Shown: positions 43,051-56,639 of the stretch, piece after piece
Position numbering within the stretch: position 1 is the stretch's first letter
Layout: each line of letters begins with the position of its first letter
Assembly (NCBI GenBank): GCA_015680685.1
Contig: MNCI01023453.1
Location: forward strand, 537,410-599,409
Reading direction: 5' to 3'
Length of the DNA: 62,000 nucleotides
From: Gnetum montanum
Lineage: Eukaryota; Streptophyta; Gnetopsida; Gnetales; Gnetaceae
Translations under genes and position numbers: made by a program
The notes under the pieces: generated by a model
Databases searched by the model: none
Told to the model about the DNA's origin: nothing
What the model saw: only the letters and a program-made list of their open reading frames with translations

Positions 43051-45860
43051 GAATAGAATTCAATAGCTTTACTAATGCTTCAAAGTGTGCAGTGGAAGTA
43101 ATCACAAGGTCATATAGGCTAAGGAAGATGTTCTTTTCTTTTAACAACTACTTTACCTATTCCATTGCAATGAGGAAGTCCTTGTTATTGGTTGTAGGTT
43201 TCTCATTCTTAGTGTTCATGAATTCCTTCATATACCTTAGGATGTGAACTTCATGCTTCAATGATTATGTTTTGGATTCTTTATTCTTCCCTTGTGGCTT
43301 AGGGTCCTCTTGTGGTTGACCAGTTGAAGTGGCCTAAGTGTTTAATCTCATTGGAACAGATAAGATGGGAGCAGGCTTTAGTAGGCCCTCCTCCTTCCAT
43401 GGCTTGGCTTTTTTGTTGTCATTTTTCCTTTGCTTTGGAATGGGATTCTTGCATTATTTTCTTGGGAATTTCTTATTGTTGCTGGTTGATTGTGAAGAAG
43501 CCATTACATTGGCCACTACAGCAGGGTGTTTTTCATTTGCAAGAGTAGGTTTGGTTGTAGTAGGAAGAGGCACCCTGATCAAAAAAGGATCCTTTGGAGG
43601 CATAGGTGATGGAACCCTCATAACAAAAGGGAACCTTGAACTAGCTAAAGCAAAAGGACCCTGATCATTATGAAAAGGAACATGAATCATGAACAACTTC
43701 CATGTAGGTCTAGAGTTATTAGTTACATTGAATGCTGCCATAGAGTATGGGCTATTGTTAATATTCAATGGGTCATTATAGACCTACATGGATTGGTTTT
43801 TTGTCCTAACTCAATTTGAGGCATCAAAGATCAATTCATCCTTATATATCATCTTTTACAGGTCATCCTTTAATTCTAGGAAAAATTCAATATCATGACC
43901 TAATAGTTGATGATAGTGACAAAAATGATCAAGCTTGAAATGCTTAGGTACTGAAGGGATCATCCTTGGTTGCAAGAGTGGGTTTTTTGGCTATCTTGAA
44001 TAGTCTATCATGCCTTTGGTGGGCATATTCAGTCATTCATTTGTACTATATTCTTCCACTCTTCAACAACTGATCAAGGAATTCTTATGGTTTCAACAGT
44101 AACCTAATATAATTCAACTAGTCTTTTTGTTCAAAGTTAGACCTTGTAGTGGTTGACGCATAGGCCCTAGACATTGATGGTTGATTATTCATTGTGGGGG
44201 CCTTAGGTTGATTCATTTTAGGTCTTTGTGTGATCTTGTTATCTTTGGTCATAGTGGCCATGACTATGTTATTTTTCCTCCATAGCTCCTTATCCTTCTG
44301 GGTGTGTTGGTTCTTATATGCCACATAGGCAAGATCTTGACTAGCCTCAACCATTTCCTCTATGTTATTTATTTGGAAAAAGACTTGGCTAAGTGACCAT
44401 GGGTCTAAATAACATAATTTTGGCTTAATGAAGACATTAATCACCCTCTTGAATATAGCTAGAAGGTGGGCCTCAACTATCGGTTATAAAATTTCATTAA
44501 GAAGAAAATTCTATCATTGTATAAACATTTGTACTAGCTCAAGGGGTCCCTACATAATGTTCATTAATTGGTCAAGATTCATGGTAGGTTTCAAGTTGTA
44601 CTTGAAATGGTTAACAAACTATGAAATTAAGTCTTCAAGTAAGGATATGGATACTCTTGCTAGTGCATGGTACTAGTCTAAGGCTTTCTTGATAAGGGAC
44701 ATGAGAAAAATCCACAATCATATGTCTCCAAGCTTGCAATAGTAGCACTCCAAGCAAAATTTTATAACATGGGCATTAGGATTCTCCTCACTATTATACT
44801 TTGTGAATTGAGGTATGGGGATGCCCAGTGGAAGAGTTATTGATGGGATAGTAGGACTGATTCCATCATCCAAATAGAAATCCATTATCTTTAAAATCTA
44901 TGTTGTGGAGTCTTTGAGCTTTTGTAACTCTTTTGTCAAGTCTTGAGTCATTTGGAATGCTTGATCCAATCCTTGGGGTATTCCTATGGGTTGCAATGTT
45001 TGTACAAATGGTTGAGATTTTAATTGAAAGGCTTGTGGCCTCAAGATGGATTATAGTGTAGAAGGGAGAGGCTGAGTTATGGTGGCCATGTGTGGGCTAA
45101 ACATTGAAAAGGATGTTTATGCTAACACTTGAGGCACAAAGGGGAAAAATGGTGTATGTGTCCCCTAGATCTCTTATGGTCCCACTGTAGGATCCACTAG
45201 TATAGAGAAGGGATGAGTAGTGCTAAAAACCATTAGTCAAAGCCATGCAAAACTAGGCTACATGGAAAAAGAAATAGAAAAAAAAGGAAGCATGGTTGAG
45301 GCACAAATTATGCCTAATACATTGCTATAACTAGTGTAGTCCCATGGAATATATATGGGAGATGATGGTTGAGATGCTTGTCCCATGGAAGAGATAGGTA
45401 TGACCGAAGTAGCTGTGGTAGTTTAAGGGGCTAATTGTTGGAATAGGTTTCCTATGAAATTATTTGGTTTGTGATCTGCCTCAAACTCATGCTACTCTTC
45501 ATGCTAGTCTTCCAAATTAAGCTTTTTTTACTCCATGCATCCATCTTAATCAACTAAGAAATTATACATGCCTGAGCATCAGTAAGTAGCATCCTATCAT
45601 AGGGGGTATATACTCTTTCATATTATGATGAATTAACTCATACTAATGCTTCGCTTCAGCCTCTACATGTGGAATGAGTAATCTAGCTTGGATCATAGTG
45701 TAGATGTAGTTGTAATGTTGTTTGTTGAGCACAACAAAATTTGGGCTTTGCCTTATTTGCCTAAGCAATTGTATATGCTCAACTATAATATGGTCTCTTG
45801 GATCATAGATCCTCATCCCATCCTAACTAGATGCCTTGTCTATCATGTTGATGGGAAAAA
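43051..45860 (-). pseudogene. gag of T3
   Basis: Core traces near 44880-44580 align with T2 gag, including LPLGIPIPQFTKYNSEE and FKYNLKP. The 44444-44118 part matches KLYYL...SLSQ of the others. Frames change several times. The start near 45860 is set by alignment of DPRDHIIVEH with the T2 N-terminus and is approximate. Confidence 0.68.
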
Positions 45861-46857
45861 CTGTGGACTTACTAAAAGTCATAGTCAAGGATGTCGATTT
45901 GAATTTTTACTATTTTTAGTAAAAATTTTAGTAAGTGGGATTGCCCAATGGTGTATTTGGTTGTAAATGATAAAGAAATTTCAAACTACTAGTACAATGT
46001 AAATGGTATATCCTACAGTTAGGAAAATAGTATTATGGTTTTAAAGTTGGTACTCTAAACTACATTGGTTTTTCTAGTAGTGTCTATGCTGGAGCATGTA
46101 GAGTGGACCACTGTGTTTCCCAGTCAACTACATTGAGGTAGGTGGTAGAAAATGGTTTTCACTTGGTAAAGTCAATCTAGAAATTTTTCCACCATAGAGG
46201 AAATACATTGGTTTTGAAAAATAAAGATATTAAGAAAATCAAATACAAAGTTTTTTGTTCTCTAAGCACTATGCTGAAGTCTTTGAAGGGTCCATGTTCG
46301 ACTCCTACTAGAGTTTCATAGTAGGAGGTTTTGGGTGTCCTACTAGGACTATGCTAGCTTTGGGAACAACTTGATTATAGATTTTAATGTGCAAAAGTTG
46401 TAGGTTTAAGTGTTGACTATGCTAGGTTTAGAGAATCCAAAAATTTCTATGAAAATATTGTAAAAGCCCAAATACCTACAATAGCCATGTTGAGTAGTAG
46501 TCATAGGAATTCGAATGCTAATGTTGGATTTTAATGAAAACTTCACTATAGGGAGGGTTTAAGTAATTGAAAAAGAATATGTTATCCTTTTGAACACACA
46601 AAGGTAGATTTTCCTATCAACTATGCTACCTCAATATAATAATAGTTGCCATGAAAACTTTTTGACCAAAATCCAAATCACCTACCATAACTACACTAGA
46701 TATTATGGGCAAGAATTTGGACATCAGTGTTGGTTTTACTATTAAGTATTTGTAGGTTTTTAATTTTAAAATGTGAAAGACTTGGTATTTGGAGAAGTTT
46801 GAAGAAGGTTTTGAAAAATGTTGGAATAATTTTTTTGCTAAGAATTTGGGTAGAGGT
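45861..46857 (-). other. 5' leader of T3
   Basis: About 1 kb, A+T-rich, with no coding trace. It is longer than the T1 and T2 leaders. The primer-site remnant at about 46855-46872 reads CCTCCTAGTGCTAGA on the plus strand. Confidence 0.4.
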
Positions 46858-46875
46858 CCTCCTAGTGCTAGAAAC

Positions 46876-48226
46876 TATAGCACCTAGAAACTTTGGTCAC
46901 TAGAAGAACCAAGAATCCTAGGTGAAATAGACTAACCTTGGATCCCAAAGGCCTTTAATAAATAGGTTCCAAGGTATCTTGGATGGTTTGGTCAATTACC
47001 CAAGGACTTAGAAAATGTAAATGGAGAAAATAAAATTGTAGATTCAACAGAAAATAAACACAAAATTAAACTTAAAGCTAAATCTACACTACAAATGAAC
47101 TAAAAACATTATTGAAATAACAAAATTACTGAAAGTATAGAGTTTAAAGAGTACAAATTATGTGCTTAAATGCACAAGAAGCTTGTTTGAACAAAGATTG
47201 AAGTCTGTTGTAGCTCGTACGTTGTGTTCTATAGTTGAACCCTGTGATCTAGGTACTTTTCAATGCCAATTGTAAAGAACTTTTTGTTGATTTCCATTAA
47301 AATCTACAACTCTAACTACAAGTGGTATTCCACTCTTGATGTAATTGTACTATGTTGGGAGTCTCTAGTACCCAATGTAGATACCAACTTGCTCTCAAAA
47401 GTGCTCATGGTTATAAGATAAGGCAATGGGTTGCACAAATGTTCATTTGAGATTGTTCAAAATTGTTGAACCTGAATAATGTATTTACGTTTGACTTTTA
47501 TAGGTTTTATGTTGTTGACATTAGACTACAAATTTCTACCATGATCATTGATAGATTAATGTTTATTTGTAGTTGAAATGGCTATGATTTCTAGTGTAGT
47601 TGTTTATTTATGGTAAGTTTTGATAAACCAAAGCCATCAAAACCCATTTTAATACTATTAGTATGGACTTTTGATGTTACGATGGCCTTCACCTCAACTA
47701 CGCTAGCCTTGGAGGACTACACTAGCATTTGTTAAAATTTTCTGGAAATGTGGTGAGTACGATGGCCATGTAAAGATAGCTGAACCTTTATGATGACTAT
47801 GTTGACCCTTTCTAGAAAAATGAAAAACCCAAAACTCCAACATTGGCCTTGCAAGCTCCATGTTGGGTTTTGTGACAACTATGCTAGGAATTATTGGAAA
47901 ATGGAAAATCCAACACCACTAATGTTAGGTGTAAGTGGTTCCAGTGTAGTTGAGGCTATACCTAACCAACACCAATGAAAATTTCATATGTGGTAGTTCA
48001 TAAGGAGATTTTAGCCTTCCCAAGCCAATATATAGACATAATACCACTCTTTCCACTTGGGAAGTAAGGTAGTAGCACTTTATGAGGAATTGTTCAACCC
48101 AAAAAAGTTAAAGTATCTAAGATTGTAGCTCATGGGCCATAAACCTTACATTATTAATAATATCTTGCTGCAAATTTTGTGGTGATGGTTGCAAGTTAAA
48201 ACATGTGTTTTCTAGGTGATGTTTCA
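46876..48226 (-). repeat. 5' LTR of T3 (about 1350 bp, degenerate)
   Basis: The start TATAGCACCT aligns with TATAGAGATC of T2. A stretch near 46985 (GGATGGTTTGGTCAATTACC) aligns with the T2 LTR near 41105. The end GGTGATGTTTCA resembles GGTGGTGTTTCA of T1. The right edge abuts A3 gag. The exact right end is inferred from that motif. Confidence 0.62.
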
Positions 48227-48244
48227 AGCCTCAAGGCTAACATC

Positions 48245-49960
48245 TCCAAATCTCTAAGAAAAAGAATAACCAAGGAACTAGAAAAGAAGAGCAAGCTAGC
48301 ACAACTCTCCTAGCTCTTCATCCTCAAAATCTTCTTTATTGTCTAACTTTCATAAGGGAGAGCATGATTGATATTAAAGTGTGAATGATAAAAAATAAAG
48401 TGCAGATAATAGAAGATCCCTTTGCAAGGATGGGAGGAGAAACTATAGATAAGAGCAAGATGAAGAGAGATATCATTAAGAAAGAAGGCATCGTAAGTCA
48501 CATCAGAAGAGGCATGGCTATGATAGGGGCCATGATGAATGAGATGACTATGATGAACCATTTCTTGGTAGATGAAATATAATCAACATTTGTGAGGTAG
48601 TTCACATACCTACCAAGAATTAGAGGAATAGTTAGATTAAATGACTTGATATGAATAATATTCCTAATTTTAAGAAAGGCTACAATGTTAATCTGTAGCA
48701 CTATCTACAAGCCATTCATGATGTATAAACCTTAAAAAATATTAACAATGACTAGTAGAAGCTAAAGTTATTTCCTAAGATACTCATTAAAGAGGCTGAA
48801 AGTTAGTACCAGTCCTTGAAGCTAGAATCGATTCATAGATGGAATATGATGCGAGATCTATTTAATGAAAATTATCAAACATACTCTAGGTGTCTAACTT
48901 GAGAAAATAGATTCAATGGTGAAAAAGGTAATCTTAACTTTTTTTAATGTAGCCCTAAAAAGATAGTATTATTTGGTACATCAATAACCAAGGCATGTTT
49001 TCTATCAAAGGAAACAACTTCACCATATCATAGACAAACTTAGAAACAAAACCTAAAAGGTTTATGCCTAGGGAATATTATTACAAATAAGGATCCATTA
49101 GATCAAAAGGCTCATAGATCAAGTAGCAAAGAAAGAAGGAAAGTTAAGAAAAAGAGAAAAAATAAAAAAGGACATCAAGGACCTTTCTATTTACAAAAAG
49201 GAGATCTATCTCTATAATACAAAGAAATAATCCCCATTGAAGAAGGTTGTATAAAGAAATACCTTGCCAATACCAAAATCCATCATTGAAATATTGGCCA
49301 AGATGGATAAGATATGAGACTTTGTGAAAGAGATGTTTCAAATAGCATTCAAAATCATGGAGGAGAATACGAAACAAGTAAATGAAAACAAGGATAATAT
49401 AAGGAAGAAGAACACAAAAAAGAACTATCACCATTAAAAACATAAGGGTATGGTAGTAGAAAAGGCTATGAATTCCAATTTAGAAGATGAAGGATGTGAC
49501 ATATGCCAATATGAACATTCCATCAAAACACAAGTACCCAAGAGGTTGCCTTACCCCCAAGTACTATCCAAGTGGGATGCCACCTCATCCTTGGGATTAC
49601 TATCAGTAGTGGCATAATCCATAGATATGAGGGATGACACCACCAAGAAAATATTACCCTTATCATCAGCTAAATTCTTATAAATATTTTTCCTAGTAGC
49701 TTGTATCACCAAGTGGCTCTATTACCCACTCATATTCCCATCATTACTATTCTTCTAAATATCATAGACCTATCATTGCAGAGATGAATCTCTCTCTACA
49801 TACACTCCTTACCATCCTCAACACCATTCATCTCATACCTCCACTTTCTTATTACCTATAGCATCCATGCAAGGAAAAATCTCTCCATAGCCTTAATAGT
49901 AAAATGCCACAAGATCCATCACATGAATTTTCAAGTAAATGATCATTCAAGTGGATCTAA
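48245..49960 (+). pseudogene. gag of A3
   Basis: With stops ignored it matches A2 gag: the Arg/His/Asp-rich stretch ending DDYDEPFLG (near 48550), then LDMNNIPNFKKGYN and KLKLFPK, and NYQTYSR near 48880. A zinc-knuckle remnant CDICQYEH lies near 49500, matching CEVCYYDH of A2. The Pro/Tyr/Gln-rich linker follows. It is heavily decayed, with stop codons every 10-30 codons. Confidence 0.72.
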
Positions 49961-50159
49961 TCCTAAGCCTTAGAAAATACATTTTTCTAACCTAATAGTC
50001 CACCTAAATCATCAATTAAATTCATGGCTATGAAATTCTCCTAAAATATTCAATAAATTTCTACTAACTCACCTTCAAATCAAAATCCCAAAAATCTTCA
50101 AACTATCATGTTAACCCATGTCATGATATATTAGATTAATATAGGATACCTTCCTAAGA

Positions 50160-50420
50160 AAAAAAATCCTATAAGTCCCTTAATATATTTACAAATTATA
50201 GGAAATGATTCATGAAAGGCCCTATTAGATTCATATTCTTGTATAAACTTCATTTTCAAAGAGATATACAAGACATATAACTTGCCTCCACTTAAAAAGT
50301 GTAATATTAAGTTAAAACTTGTAGATTAATCCATCCTTATTCCATTAGAATTTGTGGAGGAGATTATGGATACCATTAGTGGATGATCATATCTAGCATA
50401 GAAGGATCCACCAATGTTTA
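50160..50420 (+). pseudogene. Protease of A3
   Basis: The plus strand reads KALLDSYSCINFI near 50220, matching RALLDSGSGVNLIS of A2, and continues NLPPLKKCNIKL and SILIPLEFVEEIMDTISG. The active-site Gly is changed to Tyr. Confidence 0.7.
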
Positions 50421-50879
50421 AAGGTACATATACCTATCAATCACAAAACAAGAAGTATCCTAGTGATTGACTACAAATAATAGCTCTAGTTCTACAATGT
50501 GCATGAAACCAACAAAAATCCTCTCAAGTGCATACATAAAGAAGATAGATGAAATGGATCAAATTAAGTATCAACTCTTAAATTTAGAAAATATAAAATA
50601 ATTAGAGGCAAACTGAAAAGAGTTGAAACTTTTAGAAGCCCAGGAGCTAGAGACCTTAGAGGGTCCTTACAATATGTATTACTAAATAATGGAATACTGG
50701 TAATTATCAATGCATACCTCATGAAGAAACAAAAAGAGAAGCAAGTGAGAGTAGTAAACAAATTTTCTTTAGCCTTTGTCTAGTCATATGATGAAATTAT
50801 AGGGATAAATCCATGCATATGTTAGTATTGAATCTACACAAACCTTGCTATTAAGCCCAAAAGATAACCTCAAAGAATG

Positions 50880-53390
50880 TCAAAATTAAATTTAAAGGAA
50901 TTTGTTAAGAAAAAGGTAGAAAAGCTCTTGAAATTTAGGTTCATCTATCCAATAGAAAAGAGTAAGTGGATGCACTCACTTATCATTGTATCAAAGAAAG
51001 GAAGTTAATGAAGGATCTCTAAGGACGTTAGGCTATTGAATATGATCATCTTTGGAGTTCATTTTTCCTTACCATTTTTGGATCGAGTATTGGACACTAT
51101 AGCAGGTTATAGGTATTATAGTTTTCTAGATGGATATAGTGCCTACAACCAAATCCAAATCACACTAGAAGATTCAGCAAAAATAACATTTCTAATTTCT
51201 TATAAGATGTTTTCACATAAAAATATGCTCTTCAATTTATGTAATGCCCTAACTACTTTTCAATATCTTATTCTTAGCAACTTTTAATAGCAAATTTGTA
51301 ATGGTATTGAAAACTTTATGGATGACTTCTACACTTATGATCCGAATTACTAACAAGCACTAGATTGGCTTAAGAAAGTATTAAATCACTATGTGGAAAT
51401 CAACTTGAAGCTCAATTAGAAAAGAATCCACTTAATAATCCAAGAGGGTAATGTCCTAGGGTACTATATTAAAAAAATGATTAAGGTGAGTCCAAAAAAA
51501 CATAAGAATCACCAGGAATTACCAAAAAAACTTAAACAATCAAGGATGTGAGGTCATTCCTTGGACACATAGGTTACTATATGCACTTCATTGAAATTTT
51601 TTCCAAAATTTTTAAATCACTAGTTAAGCTTACTAAGAGGATAAAAAATTCAAAGGGATATAAAAATATGAATGAGCATTCTAACTCTTGAAGTAGAATC
51701 TCGTAGAAACATCAATCCTATGAGTACCAAATTGATCCAAACCATTCCACATCATGATAGATGCTTCTAATTATGCCTTGATAAAAATTCTTACATAAAT
51801 GGTTGATCATAAATATTCTTATTATATATATTGTATAAGTATGAGCATTACAAGTGCATAGCCTAATTATACAATAACATAAAAACAATTAATGGTAGTT
51901 GTGTATGCCTTTAAAAAATTTAGGCATTCTATGCTTGCATATCTAATTTTTCTACACACTAATCATAGTACCATTCACTTCCTCATGAGCAAAGTGATAG
52001 TGAATCTTAGTATTATGCAATGGTTTGTGATTTTATAGGAGTTTGACCTAACAATAATGAATAAAAATGGAATCAACAATGTTGTTGCTAATGATTTATC
52101 GTGAATAAGATGGGATAAAATGGCTGATGAAGAGCCTTTGTTTAATCAATTTCCAAATGAGTTGATTTTTAGCAAGGAAACTAAGATCACAACATCATCT
52201 AGAATCATAAATTAGTATGATGAATTCCTCTCCTAATTACTTACTTAGGAGACTCCTAAGGGATGGGATTGTAAAAAGAAACAATAGTTCCTTCACTAGG
52301 ACAAACATTACACAGAGATAAGGATTAATTTCTAGAAAATCTATGGATGACCTAGTATAATGACATGTATCAAATGAAGATTAGCTCTAATTTCTCTAGG
52401 ATTGTCATGAAGGTCCTTGAGGGAGCCATTATGTAGAAAGAAGAAAGATCATTAAAATCCTAATGATAAGATAATTTTGGCCCATAATCTTTATGGGTGT
52501 CCATTATTTTTCCCATTCATTTGAATGATGTTAACAAGATGAAGGAATAGTAATCAAAATGATAGAATTCCAATAGTGTATTCAATCATTGGAGCCTTTA
52601 AATATCTTGGAGATTGACTTCATGAAATCCTTCACTTCCATGTCTAATGGTAACTATTACATTTTTGTTGTTTTTAACTATCATATCAAATGGGTTGAAG
52701 CTGTAACCATCACTAACTATATTTCCTTCACTATAAATTTATTCTTTTAGCAATAGGTGATGAATAGGTTTGGTGTAACTAGGGTACTAATTTTTGATAA
52801 TGAAACTCATTTCACTAGTGCTACATTTCACAAGTTAATGCAATGCTTGAGGTGAAACATAAACTCACATTACCTTATCACTTCCAAGCTAATGATCATG
52901 ATAAGGTCATAAATACAAATATGGAAATGATACTAATAAAAAGAATTAGTAAATATAAAGGAGACTGGAGTACAAAACTCAACAATGCCCTATCGGCCTA
53001 TCACACATCCTAGAAACTTCCTATAGGTTAGTTTCCTTATGAGTTAGTATACAAAACGTTATCAAAAGATGATTTCAAACTAAACTCTATAAACTTACAA
53101 CTACATGTGATCTTGACTTAGACATTAACTTAGCATAAAATTAATAACTAAATACACTCAATTTATAGGATGAAAATCAAAGGATATCTCTCATGATAAA
53201 TGAAGTACATAAAAAATATAATAAAAAATGACATGATGTTTAAATAAGAAGAGTTGAACTTCAACAAGAAGACAAGGTTCTCTATTGAAATCTAACATAT
53301 GTGTTTTAATGAACTAAGTTCTAGATACTAAGGAAATAACAATCCATTGATCATTTAAATTTTTCTTTTGATGTCATGATATTTACATTT
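50880..53390 (+). pseudogene. pol: pol of A3: RT, RNase H, integrase
   Basis: RT begins with EKLLKFRFIYPIEKSKW (near 50920), then YYSFLDGYSAYNQIQI (51110-51165). FMDDF, the catalytic YxDD equivalent, lies near 51315. RNase H has YTIT*KQLMVVVYAFKKF-like sequence near 51880 and FDLTIMNKNG near 52045. Integrase has a zinc-finger remnant (52410-52560), a core with NILEIDFMKSF near 52600 and FGVTRVLIFDNETHF near 52770, and a C-terminal part to 53390. The RT style is Athila-like. No second RNase H is present, unlike family T. Confidence 0.78.
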
Positions 53391-54700
53391 CAACAAGCCC
53401 CCAAAAGCACATGTTGGTCAATCTCTAAGAAAAACCATTCAAATACTTATAAGTAACCAAGACTAATCATAACACCTTAACACATGGATAAGCATGCTTT
53501 ATTTTTAGGATCTTCTCCTCTCAACTTAGTCATGGAAGAGATAACCATAAAGCCTAACACCTTGAAGGGGATATAATTTTTTACTTCTTTCATGTGTTTT
53601 TCATTTTCTTAATATTTTTACTTTCTTATATATTTTTTTCCTTTTACTTGTCATCCCTTTCATTAATTTTCTTTTACTCTTGACATCATGCATGTTTTTG
53701 CAATATTTTATTTTATTTTATTATTTCTACAATTATTGTTATTACTAAATGTAGCTTCTAGGATTATTGTATTTATGAATAAGATAACTTTATTTTCAAG
53801 CCTATGTTCTCTACTAGCAAAATTGTTAGTTATACAATCATACAAGGTAGTGATTCCATATCATCCATCCATTACATCTTCCTTAATATGATATTCATAT
53901 TATTAAGATACTATGATTATTTCACACTACAACTAAAAATAACTTGTGATCTTATTACTCAATAAATAGGGAAGGACCAAGTGTAAATGGAAATAGGTGT
54001 GATCTCAAAGAGATTTTTTAACTTTTCTTCTTGACTTCTTCCATGAGTCTCATAACACCATGGAGGATCTATCATCCTTTCTCTTGTAATTTTAAAGAAA
54101 GTATCTTATTTGTAAAGTGTGGTCCCCTTGCATAAAAAGCAAGGATAGAAATACATCTCTCTAATGATCTCTTAGGATACAAGCACTAGTTATGGAAAGG
54201 AAAAGATAGGTTACCCATGCCTAAAGGTATCCCTCTAAATAATGCCCAAATTTCTTCCAAAAAATGTTTAACTACTTTTTTATTTCATTCTTCTTAAGTA
54301 ATGATCATTTTCTATGATTATTATATTCTTACAATTGTAGAATAGAAGGGCCACAATAATATGAGATCATTACTAATGATATGAACTTGGTTTGAAACCT
54401 AGATAGATAAGTATATGAATTACCTTAATTACTTAATTCACAAGAACCTTTTTTTAACATGATCTCAACTCTCAAGTCCCTATTCCTTTACAAATCCATT
54501 TTGAATTTCACTTTTCATCTTACTACTATGTATCATGATTATAGTAATAATTTTTGGTCCTATGGAATGTATGATTATAAGGACAATAATTGTGTGGGTA
54601 TGGTGCTTAACCTAGATCATCATTAAATTTCTAAAGTATCCACGAACTCCATGTGATATGGTTAGACAAGGGTAGTTTTAGGTATGGACCTATTTTGGGA
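53391..54700 (+). other. A3 3' noncoding region, homologous to A2
   Basis: GGATCTTCTCCTCTCAAC near 53508, ACAAGCACTAGTTATGGAA at 54180, and TGTGGTCCCCTTGCATAAAA near 54118 align in order with the A2 region 16858-16080 read on the minus strand. This shows that A2 lacks precisely the DNA between protease and this region. Confidence 0.68.
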
Positions 54701-55790
54701 AGGATCCACTTACATAAATTTTGAACATCCTATTTAACCTCCATCACTATATATCTCAATTCATTTAACTTCAATCTTTGGTGTACTACATCATTCAACT
54801 TTATATTTTTTTAACTAGTTTCTTATTATCATGAAAACATAAATTCAAAAGCCTCAATGAAGCTTTTTTAACTCTAAATATCATTCAAAAACCTCATGAT
54901 TTGTTGTTTATGTTATTTTAATTTCTTTTTTTCTTTCATTAAGCTCTCATTTTACTTTAAAATTATCCAAAATTCCTTAGTTTTCAATTAAAATATTTTC
55001 TTTAATAGTTGTGTTAACACATCCTCATGAACATAGTGCGATATGTTGACATAATGCAAATATGCTATAAATACATGCAACCCTTAGCAAATATTCTCAC
55101 ATTTTTCTTCAAATGCAAAGGAAGTTTTTCTAGTTTTCAAATCCCAAAACCTTCCTGAAGTCATAACTTCCTTCCAATATATTTGATTTCAGTAGTTCTT
55201 CAACCTATGAGCTTTCAAAAGTATGCTCTACATTGTGCGGACATCAACATTAGAGTCTATCAATAAATTTTTCTATCATCCCATAGATCAATTATTAAAA
55301 TGATACTAAATAAATAATAATATAAATAGATTAGCTACCTTTAGGATCTATACTTAAAATTTTAGCATAGATCATCACTTAGGAACCTTAACATCTTAAA
55401 TCTTCCTTGATTATCACCAACTGAAAAAGTGATCAAATGGTATATAGACTTAAGAGATGAAATTATAACAACTAATTCAAGATTATTGATGTGAATTCAG
55501 ATGGTACCAAAACACATATCACAAGTTGTGGACCAATGTAACCCATGAAGAAGAGACTAAGATAAGGTAAGGAATAGAAACAACAATAACCAAAATAATA
55601 AAATCAAGCTACTAAGGTAACTCATGCTTTCAAGCCCCCACAAAAAGAACCTAAGATGGAATCTACTTGCTAGATTTCCAATATACAGATAAGGTAATCC
55701 AAGCAGGGTAAGGTTCTAAGACCCAAGCTAAACTTGGAATTACTTTAACAAAAGCCTACCTTGAAATGGTGTAAAGCAAGAAGGTTCAAA
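54701..55790. other. A+T-rich stretch without recognisable content
   Basis: It may hold the decayed 3' LTR of A3. I see no TGATGAG terminus, GATATC array or coding trace. Confidence 0.35.
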
Positions 55791-56639
55791 GCATGGCTCT
55801 ATAGGAAATAAATTTTAAATCCTACCAAAAGTTACTATCAAAAGAGATTTGAACATAATTACAAGGGTTTCTGCTATGGTCCACCATTTTTACCAATCAA
55901 AAATGGTATTTTAGGAAGACTTAACTCATCTAGGATAACTACCAAGGAGATGAAACTATCAAAATCAAGAACATAATTATCTTTTACTATATGGAGGCCA
56001 TTTTTGAAGCCCTTGGATTATCCAAGACTAGGAAAATTTTGGCTAAATTATGATTGTAGGAAAATAGAGAGGTCAAGAAGAAATGAACTCAATGTTGTTA
56101 TGGAGCAGACTGCAAGAAGTATGATTCTCTCATCAAGGTAGAGCCAACTTACATTAAAATTACAACCTATCATCTCATTACAACAATGAGGCCATGAAAA
56201 ATTACAACATTTTCTTTAGGACTTGTATGACTCTCAATGATAAATTTCATTTTAACCTTCCTCATGTCATCTTCTATAAGACTATAAAGAGATTCAAGGA
56301 AAATGAGAAGGGTCAAAAGACACTTCCTTTTTCTTACCTCAATAAAAATTTCTATAGAAGGAGAGGAATAGGCTACTACTCCAATGATGTGATCTGCAAT
56401 GCCTTTGCCATATCTTGATAGGAAATAATGAAGGAAAATATTCCTATTAGGCTCTAGGAGGAGGTTCCATCTCTACCACCATCAACAGTTCACAAGATGA
56501 TATCAAAGATGTTGGTAATAGCTTAACACTTAAAGAAACTTATGGAATATTAGCTATAGAAACAAGCTTCTAGGAGTGATGGCTAGTCCTCAATGTATTA
56601 TCTAATCATGAGCCACTTCAATGAAGTTGTAAGAACTAT
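55791..56639 (+). pseudogene. Possible extra reading frame beside F1, unidentified
   Basis: The plus strand has broken coding-like sequence; the longest clean stretch is 56194-56418, with KFHFNLPHVIFYKTIKRF followed by LPFSYLNKNFYRRRGI. That pattern of a hydrophobic helix and then LPF...G(I/V) recalls the C-terminal part of plant transposon-protein-like domains, from memory. It runs opposite to F1 pol, just past its integrase end. It could be an F1-borne reverse frame or part of A3. Support is weak. Confidence 0.3.

Larger units (their letters stand above)
42612..48226 (-). mobile_element. T3: 5' part of an older family-T element
   Basis: From right to left there is an LTR (48226-46876), a decayed primer site, leader, gag and the N-terminal half of protease. 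Beyond T2 the element resumes at 25670 with the rest of the protease, the repeat spacer and the reverse gene, until T1 cuts it at 23856. Its pol and 3' LTR must lie left of the window. It is more degenerate than T1 and T2, as expected for the host of both. Confidence 0.8.
48227..54700 (+). mobile_element. A3: ancient autonomous relative of A2 (plus strand, 5' end missing)
   Basis: gag, protease, RT, RNase H and integrase follow in order on the plus strand, all riddled with stops. gag and protease align with A2 residue by residue in places, and the DNA downstream of integrase aligns with the A2 3' noncoding region. The 5' LTR and gag start would lie left of the T3 insertion, outside the window. 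I could not recognise a 3' LTR, so the right end is approximate. Confidence 0.75.

Noticed and set aside
47941-48000. TTCA at 48000 as the right end of the T3 LTR
   Set aside because: GGTGATGTTTCA at 48226 matches the family LTR terminus better and directly abuts A3 gag sequence.
53688-53891. A small hydrophobic plus-strand protein
   Set aside because: The T-rich noncoding DNA aligns with the A2 3' region; hydrophobicity follows from base composition.
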